NCBI GenBank assembly: GCA_029975625.1
Contig: JARKOR010000170.1
Coordinates: 1 to 7,109 of the forward strand
Reading direction: 5' to 3'
DNA: 7,109 nt
Source: Nanosynbacter sp.
GTDB taxonomy: Bacteria; Patescibacteriota; Saccharimonadia; Saccharimonadales; Saccharimonadaceae
Every line of letters starts with the position of its first letter. Within the stretch, counting starts at the first letter, position 1. The notes under the pieces were generated by a model. That model ran no database searches. It was not told the origin of the DNA and worked only from the letters and a program-made list of their open reading frames with translations. The position numbers and the translations under genes are program-made. Shown piece by piece: positions 1 to 5,402 of this stretch.

Positions 1-1124
1 AAAATAAGCGGCAGAGTCATAATCTGCGCCGACACTGTTTCGCCCAAAATCTGCCTCAATGTACCCGGCTCCTTTTCACCGAAGAAGTATCGCTGGAGAA
101 GCGGAGCGAGAATAATTACCCCTGCAAATGATGCGAAACTCAACAACCACCCTAAATCATTCCAGCCATATTGCGGATTAATGAGTAACGTCACCGCCGC
201 CGCAAACGGTAGCAAAACGAGCGGATGGATTGTACGCCCATAGTACCACGCCCCGAGGCTTAACCCCGCCACCAAACCGGCACGCGTCATGCTCGGACTC
301 AGCCCCGTCACCGCCATAAACGCGAGAATCATCATGACACTCGATAACATTGAGAGATATTTTGATATGCGCACGAACAATCGCCGGCTAAGACGCACTA
401 AAATGGTCAGATTGTACCCGCTCGCCACGATGACATGAGTGAGCCCTGCAATCTTCAGTGCCTCCGATAGCTCTGCCGGCAACGCCCGTCTCAGACCCAA
501 CAAAAATCCCAATCCCAAATCCGCTTCTGGCGCCGGAATATGAACTCGCACTCGCTCAGCAAACCAATCACGCGCCTCGACCGCCACATCGCCCGGAACA
601 GGCCGCTCAATACGAACAATCTCTGCCCGGTATATCGTCCCGGCGAACGCGCCAAAGCCTTTGGTCATTTTTCCCATCACCGCTACACGATCACTCCTTT
701 TTATCTCGTCATTCTTCGCGAGTACCACCCACACATTACCGGGCAATCGTTGTTCACGCACGACAATATCCGTCAAACGCAAAACAGTTTGGCCCTGCCC
801 ATCTACATCCGGATCTTCCATTACCCTACCCGATATTTCAACTTGGCTCTCGATGAGCTGTTCATAATAATCCAGTCCCACCTGTCCGACGCCGCCGCGC
901 CACAACCCTATGAATACGCCGGCTATTAGCGTCAACCCAACCATCCATACACGCTGCTCTTTCAATAACGGCAACAAAAGTACGCATCCCAGTAGCAACC
1001 AGCCCATCCCGGAAAATGAGCCGTAGGACAAATACATAGAACCAGCCACCCCAATAATCACCCCAAGGCAACAGCTTGCAACCAGCCAAGAAATATGAAC
1101 CCTACGAAACGGCCATTTCTGCAT
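1..1124 (-). CDS. comEC: ComEC/Rec2-type DNA-uptake channel protein, N-terminal part (3' end outside window)
   Basis: This is the inner-membrane channel that carries single-stranded DNA into the cytoplasm during natural transformation. The 374 residues visible from the ATG at 1124 run open to the window edge. Residues about 12-30 and 40-80 are hydrophobic membrane segments. Residues about 90-175 form the soluble OB-like region typical of DUF4131 (EISGRVMEDPDVDG, then beta-rich sequence). The Competence domain then begins, with LGFLLGLRRALP at about 204-215 and the family signature THVIVASGYNLTIL at 229-242, followed by more membrane helices (about 258-275, 280-296, 300-315, 325-342). The metallo-beta-lactamase C-terminal domain found in many homologues would lie beyond the edge, so its presence is unknown. 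There is no Shine-Dalgarno before the ATG, and a TAAAAT box sits just upstream, suggesting a leaderless mRNA. Family assignment is strong. Confidence 0.93.
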   Translation of the reverse strand, partial: MQKWPFRRVHISWLVASCCLGVIIGVAGSMYLSYGSFSGMGWLLLGCVLLLPLLKEQRVWMVGLTLIAGVFIGLWRGGVGQVGLDYYEQLIESQVEISGRVMEDPDVDGQGQTVLRLTDIVVREQRLPGNVWVVLAKNDEIKRSDRVAVMGKMTKGFGAFAGTIYRAEIVRIERPVPGDVAVEARDWFAERVRVHIPAPEADLGLGFLLGLRRALPAELSEALKIAGLTHVIVASGYNLTILVRLSRRLFVRISKYLSMLSSVMMILAFMAVTGLSPSMTRAGLVAGLSLGAWYYGRTIHPLVLLPFAAAVTLLINPQYGWNDLGWLLSFASFAGVIILAPLLQRYFFGEKEPGTLRQILGETVSAQIMTLPLI

Positions 1125-1130
1125 ATGCTT

Positions 1131-1159
1131 ATTTTACCCGTTACATAAGATTTCTTCCA
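1131..1159 (-). promoter_or_regulatory. putative leaderless promoter of comEC
   Basis: On the minus strand a TAAAAT -10 box (1131-1136) is preceded, after exactly 17 bp, by TGGAAG (1154-1159), which matches only 3 of 6 positions of a sigma70 -35 box. The predicted +1 is the A of the comEC ATG (1124), so the mRNA would have no leader. The -10 box and its position are persuasive mainly because the same arrangement recurs at three other genes in the window. The -35 on its own is weak. Confidence 0.45.
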
Positions 1160-1207
1160 CCCTGTTTGCTATGTAATTATTTCAACCGAGAGATAAAATC
1201 CATCCTT

Positions 1208-1252
1208 CCAAAGAAAAATCCCCACGCGTGTAGAGTGAGGAATTTTCTTTGG
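1208..1252 (-). terminator. intrinsic terminator of tRNA-Lys
   Basis: A near-perfect inverted repeat has arms 1208-1225 and 1235-1252 and a 9-nt loop (1226-1234). Read on the minus strand, the GC part CCTCAC/GTGGGG closes the loop and is followed by ATTTTTCTTT, the expected U-rich tail; the upstream arm starts with the A-rich complement. In minus-strand RNA the 18-pair stem has a single mismatch plus one G-U wobble. In plus-strand RNA that wobble becomes an A-C mismatch, so the hairpin is better formed in the tRNA direction. The outermost pairs use the tRNA 3' CCA itself. It separates the tRNA from comEC. Confidence 0.8.
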
Positions 1253-1326
1253 AGGGTCCACCGGGGCTTGAACCCGGGACACCCTGCTTAAAAGGCAGGT
1301 GCTCTAACCAGCTGAGCTATGGACCC
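1250..1326 (-). tRNA. tRNA-Lys (anticodon TTT), CCA encoded
   Basis: The reverse complement folds into a full cloverleaf of 74 nt plus encoded CCA. The acceptor stem is GGGTCCA/TGGACCC, followed by TA. The D arm is GCTC...GAGC with loop AGCTGGTTA. The anticodon stem CCTGC/GCAGG closes the loop CTTTTAA, so the anticodon is TTT (lysine). The variable loop is GTGTC, and the T arm is CCGGG/CCCGG with loop TTCAAGC. The last bases before CCA give a discriminator T at position 73, which is unusual because bacterial tRNA-Lys normally has A73. No convincing promoter was found directly upstream: TATCAT at 1331-1336 would start transcription inside the tRNA, and no -35 lies 17 bp from it. A strong terminator follows. 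Confidence 0.97.
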
Positions 1327-1436
1327 ATAAATGATATGTAATGTGCAAGGTCGCATACGCATCAGTACTACTGTGTAAAATCGGCTAGAGCACCTAGTGC
1401 TTCATGATTCTACTCGGCGACAAGCGCCTCAGACAG

Positions 1437-1456
1437 CAGCTGAGCTATGGACCCAT
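1437..1456 (-). repeat. 20-nt exact copy of the tRNA-Lys 5' end (tRNA remnant)
   Basis: The plus-strand 20-mer cagctgagctatggacccat at 1437-1456 is identical to 1309-1328. In tRNA terms the copy has positions 1-18 (the 5' acceptor strand and half of the D arm) plus the two bases before the tRNA. After position 18 the sequences diverge completely and no matching 3' acceptor strand follows, so this is not a second tRNA gene. It keeps the same orientation as the intact gene and lies 128 bp upstream of it. Confidence 0.85.
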
Positions 1457-1503
1457 GGAGAATGGGGAATGTGCGAACTTGTTAATGATACCCACCAAAC
1501 AAT

Positions 1504-1520
1504 GGTGATCTGGTATCACC
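1504..1520 (-). terminator. weak candidate terminator after the CvpA-like gene
   Basis: GGTGAT-CTGGT-ATCACC forms a 6-bp stem with a 5-nt loop about 30 nt past the stop codon. On the minus strand it is followed by ATTGTTTGG, a poor U-tract. It competes with an overlapping 7-bp stem TGATACC/GGTATCA (1486-1492 with 1512-1518). It may be a weak terminator or a processing hairpin, and read-through into the tRNA is possible. Confidence 0.3.
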
Positions 1521-1551
1521 TCTCTCATACTAGCACAGATTATCGCTTATG

Positions 1552-2037
1552 TCAATGCTTCTTGGGCTCAGATTTACGGAGATTATGCAAAAGAAACAAA
1601 TCAATAACACCAAACACCAGCCCTACCGTCACAACATATTGCCACGTGGCCGCTAGCCAATCGTACACTACGAGAGCCTGTCCTTCGAGCAACATAAATT
1701 TTCCAAGTGGATTGACCAGGAACGCCGCCGTAAGTACGCCAATCGCCATCGCCGATAGCAGCCGGTCCCACTTTCCGTGGTATTTCGGACCGCTCAATAG
1801 CAACAATACCACAGGGGCGATAAGTAACACGATATTCGCGATGACACCTGCTGGCACCATAACAGACTGTGTTTCGCTGAATTGTAAAAATCGTCCTGCA
1901 AGCGTATCCACCCACAATCCCGCCAACACCGAGCCCGCCGCCAAGGCAAGAGCCAATACACCAAACCTTCGCGCCGACAAAAATGCGCCGACAAACACCA
2001 CAAAGACGATGCCGCCAAATAACACCACCACTTCCAT
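1552..2037 (-). CDS. small polytopic membrane protein, possibly CvpA-like
   Basis: This 161-residue protein is almost entirely hydrophobic. Likely membrane segments lie at about 2-21, 25-42, 60-81, 92-113 and 130-150, ending in a basic tail (HNLRKSEPKKH). The first two helices joined by a short basic turn (SARRFG) resemble the start of CvpA/colicin-V-production family proteins, but I see no decisive signature and treat this as a guess. The ATG at 2037 is 2 nt after the DUF192 stop, and an AAGG Shine-Dalgarno lies 9 nt upstream inside that gene's end, so the two are almost certainly cotranscribed and coupled. Ends in TGA. Function unknown; location cytoplasmic membrane. Confidence 0.8.
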   Translation of the reverse strand: MEVVVLFGGIVFVVFVGAFLSARRFGVLALALAAGSVLAGLWVDTLAGRFLQFSETQSVMVPAGVIANIVLLIAPVVLLLLSGPKYHGKWDRLLSAMAIGVLTAAFLVNPLGKFMLLEGQALVVYDWLAATWQYVVTVGLVFGVIDLFLLHNLRKSEPKKH

Positions 2038-2039
2038 AC

Positions 2040-2534
2040 CTATAACCCTTCTTCCGCTACGTCAACCTTCATCACCGACCCCACGCGAATATTTGCCCGC
2101 TTCGCCTGACCGGCCGCAATCTCTAACACGTATTGAGCCGGCTCGGGCGGTGTATATTCTGTATAGGGCTCGCTATCAGGCTGAACGTCGTGCTCAATGT
2201 GGACTACTTGATTATCTTTGTCGAGCCAAATAATATCAATTGGAAACTTCATGCCCTTCATCCAGAACGACCAAAACCGCTCCGTATTAAATACAAATAA
2301 CATCCCCTCGTCCTTCCCGAGTGAAGTTCGTCCCCCCAGTCCTTTTTGGCGCGCCTCCTCAGTATCCACGATATCTACGCGAAACACCGAACCGCTAATT
2401 GAGACTGTCGTCCGGGGCCGCATCTCCCATAGTACAATTTTTGTTACCATGAGACCAACCAGCGCAAGGACGCCAATGACTACTATCCATAAGATAGCTC
2501 GCTGCGTTCTGCTGGTTGATTCAACTGGCTCCAT
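2040..2534 (-). CDS. membrane-anchored DUF192 protein
   Basis: A 164-residue protein with one N-terminal membrane helix (about 13-37) and a DUF192 domain from about 43 to 157. Family hallmarks are visible: ARQKGLGGRTSLGKDEGMLFVF (61-82, with the GL.GR element), FWMKGMKFPIDIIWLD (90-105), the VVHIEHDVQPD strand (110-120), and QYVLEIAAG...IRVG (134-152). The helix with a short N-tail implies the domain sits outside the cytoplasmic membrane. DUF192 has solved structures but no agreed function. It leads a two-gene unit with the downstream membrane protein. The ATG at 2534 has a TACAAT box ending 8 nt upstream, so the mRNA would be nearly leaderless. An AGG lies 6 nt upstream and could be a minimal Shine-Dalgarno if transcription begins further back. 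Confidence 0.92.
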   Translation of the reverse strand: MEPVESTSRTQRAILWIVVIGVLALVGLMVTKIVLWEMRPRTTVSISGSVFRVDIVDTEEARQKGLGGRTSLGKDEGMLFVFNTERFWSFWMKGMKFPIDIIWLDKDNQVVHIEHDVQPDSEPYTEYTPPEPAQYVLEIAAGQAKRANIRVGSVMKVDVAEEGL

Positions 2535-2542
2535 ATGAGCCT

Positions 2543-2571
2543 ATTGTAGCATTACGCGCCGATTTTGTCTT
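2543..2571 (-). promoter_or_regulatory. putative promoter of DUF192, inside the 3' end of rimK
   Basis: On the minus strand TACAAT (2543-2548) is 17 bp downstream of AAGACA (2566-2571), which matches TTGACA at 4 of 6. The predicted start is 2536, two nucleotides before the ATG at 2534. The -35 box and most of the spacer lie in the last rimK codons and stop. The DUF192 pair can therefore be expressed apart from the rimK operon, with no terminator between them. Confidence 0.5.
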
Positions 2572-3463
2572 TCTTCGGTCGTCGCTTGGCGTTTTGTTCG
2601 ATATATTCGATGATTGGCGTTGTTACATCGCGACCCGTCACCTTTTCAATACCAAAACCTGGGCTCGCATTTACCTCGAGCACAAGCGGACCACGTACTG
2701 AGCGCATCATATCTACACCTGCGATGTTCAATCCCATCGCCCGAGCCGCCTTCACCGCCATCTTACGCTCTTCCTCGGTAAGTTTGATAACCTTACCCTC
2801 GCCACCCTTGTGCAGATTTGAACGGAAATCGTCATCCAAACTTTGCCGTTTCATGCTCGCGACAACACGTCCTCCAACCACGAACGCACGAATATCGACA
2901 CCCGCCGACTCCTTGATGAACTCCTGAAGCAAAATGTTCGTGCCGTCCTCGTTATGCAGATAGAGCGCCTGGAGCGCCGACTTGGCCATCCGTTTCGTTT
3001 CCGCTAGCACCACACCATTGCCATGGGTACCACGCGCCAATTTAATAACTACCGGAACTCCCCCCACCATTTCTATCAGATCGTCAATATCTGCCGTATT
3101 GCGGCTAAACACCGTCTTTGGAATTGCCACTCCCGCCTTAGACAAAAGTTGTAGCGAACGTAGTTTATCACGCGTCCGATTGATGGCAATCGAGCTTGAC
3201 ACCGTATATACGCCCTGGGTCTCCAATTGGCGAACAATGGCCGTACCATATCCAGTCATATTGCTGGCAATACGAGGAATAATCGCATCAAAACCACTCA
3301 GTTCTTTTCCTCGATAGCTCACAGTCGGATTGCTCTGTTCAATAGAGGCATAGGCATTCTTGTACTTGACAACCCTCACTTCATGCCCTCGAGCCTTCGC
3401 GACCTCGACAAGGCGTCTAGTGGAGTAGTTGGCGTTGCCATTGGAGAGAATTGCGATTTTCAT
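2552..3463 (-). CDS. rimK: RimK-family alpha-L-glutamate ligase (ATP-grasp)
   Basis: RimK uses ATP to add L-glutamates to a C-terminal glutamate, in E. coli on ribosomal protein S6; in other bacteria relatives make peptide-like molecules. At 303 residues this matches the usual length of about 300. The N-terminal pre-ATP-grasp domain (1-95) starts MKIAILSNGNANYS. ATP-grasp follows: VPVVIKLARGTHGNGVVL (136-153, with K141 and the glycine-rich loop), LLQEFIKES (178-186), the D190-I-R192 motif with VVGGRVVASMKR, then DFRSNLHKGGEG (212-223), D251 in IAGVDMMRS, and the Mg-binding E263-V-N265 in VLEVNASPGFGIE. All key residues are present. A basic tail closes the protein. The ATG overlaps the rimB stop as ATGA, and GAGG lies 7 nt upstream, so translation is coupled. 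The substrate here is unproven, since no rpsF is in the window. Confidence 0.96.
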   Translation of the reverse strand: MKIAILSNGNANYSTRRLVEVAKARGHEVRVVKYKNAYASIEQSNPTVSYRGKELSGFDAIIPRIASNMTGYGTAIVRQLETQGVYTVSSSIAINRTRDKLRSLQLLSKAGVAIPKTVFSRNTADIDDLIEMVGGVPVVIKLARGTHGNGVVLAETKRMAKSALQALYLHNEDGTNILLQEFIKESAGVDIRAFVVGGRVVASMKRQSLDDDFRSNLHKGGEGKVIKLTEEERKMAVKAARAMGLNIAGVDMMRSVRGPLVLEVNASPGFGIEKVTGRDVTTPIIEYIEQNAKRRPKKDKIGA

Positions 3464-3978
3464 GAGACTGCCTCTTTCTTGTTTACATAATCTTTATGAA
3501 ATTGATACGGGTCTTTTTGTAATTCTTGCCTTAACCGCTTCGTCTGCGCTCCGGCTGACATCCGCTCTGACCCTCGTGAGACATCTACTAAAAATTTTCC
3601 GCTAATCGTACGGCGCCCTATTAATATTTTATACCTATTATGTGATCGATCCGATAGATTGAACAGACCCCTTACCTTTTTCCCAGCAATCGTCACAGTA
3701 AAGTGTGTCCGATACCTAATTTCAGTTTGTCCATTTGAGCTCTTGACTTTCGCCACTGAAAAATCCGCTCGCTTAAAAATTTTACCATTGTAGTACGACG
3801 ACCCCTCGCCAAATAACGAAAACCGTAAATGGCCGTCGCGCCCAACATGTATATTACTCGCCCAAATAGCGGAACTATCAGCCCCAGTATCTATTTTTGC
3901 CGGAACATCAACGGCTCGTTCGCCAATCGAAACATTCTCGATAATTCCAATAATTTGCCTATCCATATCTGTTCTCAT
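3460..3978 (-). CDS. rimB: RimB-type retropepsin-like aspartyl protease ('ATP-dependent zinc protease' family)
   Basis: This 172-residue protein belongs to the bacterial retropepsin-like family long annotated as putative ATP-dependent zinc protease (PF05618). The aspartyl-protease active-site motif is clear in VPAKIDTGADSSAIWAS (25-41, D30-T31-G32). The family's second conserved block, FNLSDRS..RYKILIGRRTISGKFLVDVS, lies at 106-134. There is no signal peptide or membrane helix, so it acts in the cytoplasm, probably as a homodimer since it carries one DTG. Members are typical rimK neighbours. In Pseudomonas RimB is reported to work against RimK's glutamate tails on S6; that is family knowledge and not visible here. 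ATGA overlaps join it to both neighbours, which favours the start at 3978 over the internal ATG at 3966. AAGGA lies 12 nt upstream, a rather long spacing. The name rimB is by analogy. Confidence 0.88.
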   Translation of the reverse strand: MRTDMDRQIIGIIENVSIGERAVDVPAKIDTGADSSAIWASNIHVGRDGHLRFSLFGEGSSYYNGKIFKRADFSVAKVKSSNGQTEIRYRTHFTVTIAGKKVRGLFNLSDRSHNRYKILIGRRTISGKFLVDVSRGSERMSAGAQTKRLRQELQKDPYQFHKDYVNKKEAVS

Positions 3979-5366
3979 CGTCTGGACACTTCCTTGTTTA
4001 CGCCCACTTTTTTCAGTAACGTCTGCACCATTCTCTCCGCACCAGAGTCTAATGCCCCATTACTGTCTACTATACTATAATTTATGAATCCTGACAATAT
4101 CCTACCACCTGGCTTTACTTGCTTATTAGGCAGCGCATAACTCTGCAACAGTACCTGAGGAAACGCCAGTTCTCCCTTATCGAACACCACCTGATCACTC
4201 TTGTACTCCAAATGTGACGAATACGTGCCGGAACGTATGCCATCCGACAATGTTACATTTTCATGTCGTAGAGAATGTGGAACTATTAACGCACAATCGC
4301 CATATGTATTATCATACGACATGTCACTTATCTGATACTCCGCACCAACAAGTTCTAGTATATGTAATAAGTAGAAAGGGATGTGTTTTTGAGCATCATA
4401 GTTCATCGTTAGCAAGGGTGTCGCTCCAGTAATGCGCGGATTAACCTCGATTGTATACACCGCCCCGTCCGCTACGAGCGAGTCAACGCCAAAAATTCCC
4501 CGATAACCCTCTTTGCGTAGCTCCTCGCCAACTACCATCGCATTCTGTTTTTGTTGATTATATGCCCACAGGGCGCTATCGCTCATCGATATTTGCGTGC
4601 CGCAAAAGAGCTCCGCCCCGGGTATGTCTAAGTTTGCTAATAAAGAATTGGCAATAATCTGTTGTTGCATAGGTCCAACAAACACCCCGTAACGCGTGAC
4701 GACTCCTTGAACCGAACGCTCCATCGCACCCGAAATATACGTCGAAACAACGACTTTCTCACTCGCACTCTGATTATTTTCTAGGGTTTCAAGAGCACGT
4801 CGTAACGTCGCGATATCGCTCACGATAAATGTACCCTTGCCTCCGCTGAGTGTTGCGTCCTGAATAATCACGGTCTTACGTTTGCCCAGTAATCGTCTGA
4901 GCGTACGGCTGTCTGCCGACAGATCCTTCCGACTATAGACGCCATATTCAGGGATATTGATATGCTTATTGGCGAATCGTTGCCGAAACCATACTTTATT
5001 TTCAAATAGTCGAGACAGACCGGTCTTGGTTTCGTCAGACAAAAAGGTAATAGCGTGCGCTGATAGCTCTTTGGGGGTTCGCACGGGCTTGTATGTTAGC
5101 ATCGCGTAACCTGAAAAAAAATTTTCCAGCATTTGTAGGAAGAGGGGATTTTCAAGTAGGGTAGGTGTATTATTCTTCCCCTGATGGCTCTGCTCGCCCG
5201 CATAATCATGTAATGAATATACCTCGAGGCCATCTATGGTAGTAATATCCCAATCAAATAATGACGCAATTTTATAGTCACGAAACCACATCTGAGGACC
5301 TAATCGTGCCCATGGATAGATACCAATCCCAGCTATTTTTAAGCGATCGTCGTAGAGAACTTTCAT
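3975..5366 (-). CDS. unassigned ATP-grasp carboxylate-amine ligase
   Basis: A 463-residue ATP-grasp enzyme, expected to activate a carboxylate as acyl-phosphate and join it to an amine. Residues 1-100 form a divergent pre-ATP-grasp domain. The ATP-binding core has KTVIIQDATLSGGKGTFIV (164-182, glycine-rich loop SGGKG at 174-178), the VVVSTYISG hinge strand (205-213), D295 in GIFGVDSLV, and the metal-binding E307-V-N309-P-R311 in YTIEVNPRITG. This last block is of the carbamoyl-phosphate synthase/biotin carboxylase style rather than RimK style. About 120 C-terminal residues (345-463) match nothing I recognise. I chose the ATG at 5366, because an upstream-extended reading from 5468 would overlap the previous gene by about 90 bases with an unlikely N-terminus. 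It starts 10 nt after the DUF1704 stop, has no Shine-Dalgarno, and has a TAAAAT box just upstream. Substrate unknown; context suggests peptide-tail chemistry with rimK. Confidence 0.88.
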   Translation of the reverse strand: MKVLYDDRLKIAGIGIYPWARLGPQMWFRDYKIASLFDWDITTIDGLEVYSLHDYAGEQSHQGKNNTPTLLENPLFLQMLENFFSGYAMLTYKPVRTPKELSAHAITFLSDETKTGLSRLFENKVWFRQRFANKHINIPEYGVYSRKDLSADSRTLRRLLGKRKTVIIQDATLSGGKGTFIVSDIATLRRALETLENNQSASEKVVVSTYISGAMERSVQGVVTRYGVFVGPMQQQIIANSLLANLDIPGAELFCGTQISMSDSALWAYNQQKQNAMVVGEELRKEGYRGIFGVDSLVADGAVYTIEVNPRITGATPLLTMNYDAQKHIPFYLLHILELVGAEYQISDMSYDNTYGDCALIVPHSLRHENVTLSDGIRSGTYSSHLEYKSDQVVFDKGELAFPQVLLQSYALPNKQVKPGGRILSGFINYSIVDSNGALDSGAERMVQTLLKKVGVNKEVSRR

Positions 5367-5373
5367 AGTACTT

Positions 5374-5402
5374 ATTTTATGCCGTACGCGACTCCAAAAC
5401 AA
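5374..5402 (-). promoter_or_regulatory. putative internal promoter of the ATP-grasp gene
   Basis: TAAAAT (5374-5379, minus strand) overlaps the TAA stop of the metallopeptidase gene and lies 17 bp after TTGTTT (5397-5402; TTG half of TTGACA). The predicted start at 5367 is one base before the ATG at 5366. It would let ligase, protease and RimK be made without the upstream metallopeptidase. Confidence rests on the recurrence of this geometry in the window. Confidence 0.45.

Larger units (their letters stand above)
1327..1551. other. structured non-coding gap between the CvpA-like gene and tRNA-Lys
   Basis: I see no credible gene in these 225 bases. On the plus strand they hold three short hairpins in a row: AGCAC-CTA-GTGCT (1389-1401), GGCG-ACAAG-CGCC (1416-1428) and CTCAG-7 nt-CTGAG (1428-1444). 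They also hold a 20-nt copy of the tRNA-Lys 5' end (1437-1456), a 10-nt inverted piece of the same tRNA, TAGAGCACCT (1386-1395), and a pair of mutually exclusive hairpins at 1486-1520. The stretch looks like decayed or rearranged tRNA-containing DNA, or a structured leader for tRNA-Lys. Sequence alone does not decide. Confidence 0.5.

Noticed and set aside
458..929. Overlapping plus-strand open frames of about 130 codons opposite comEC
   Set aside because: They are antisense to a clear ComEC frame with the SGYNL signature; their products have no domain features.
862..1089. Minus-strand 75-codon frame
   Set aside because: It overlaps comEC in another frame; the comEC frame from 1124 gives the DUF4131 and Competence sequence.
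1331..1348. tRNA-Lys promoter from TATCAT and TTGCAC
   Set aside because: The two boxes are only about 6 bp apart and TATCAT would start transcription inside the tRNA.
1381..1456. A complete second tRNA gene
   Set aside because: Only positions 1-18 match tRNA-Lys; no 5-bp anticodon stem with a 7-nt loop, no T arm and no 3' acceptor strand can be drawn.
1397..2233. Plus-strand open frame of 278 codons
   Set aside because: It runs antisense to the CvpA-like gene and part of DUF192, both supported by hydrophobic or family patterns. Its product is Thr/Asn/Pro-rich with no recognisable motif.
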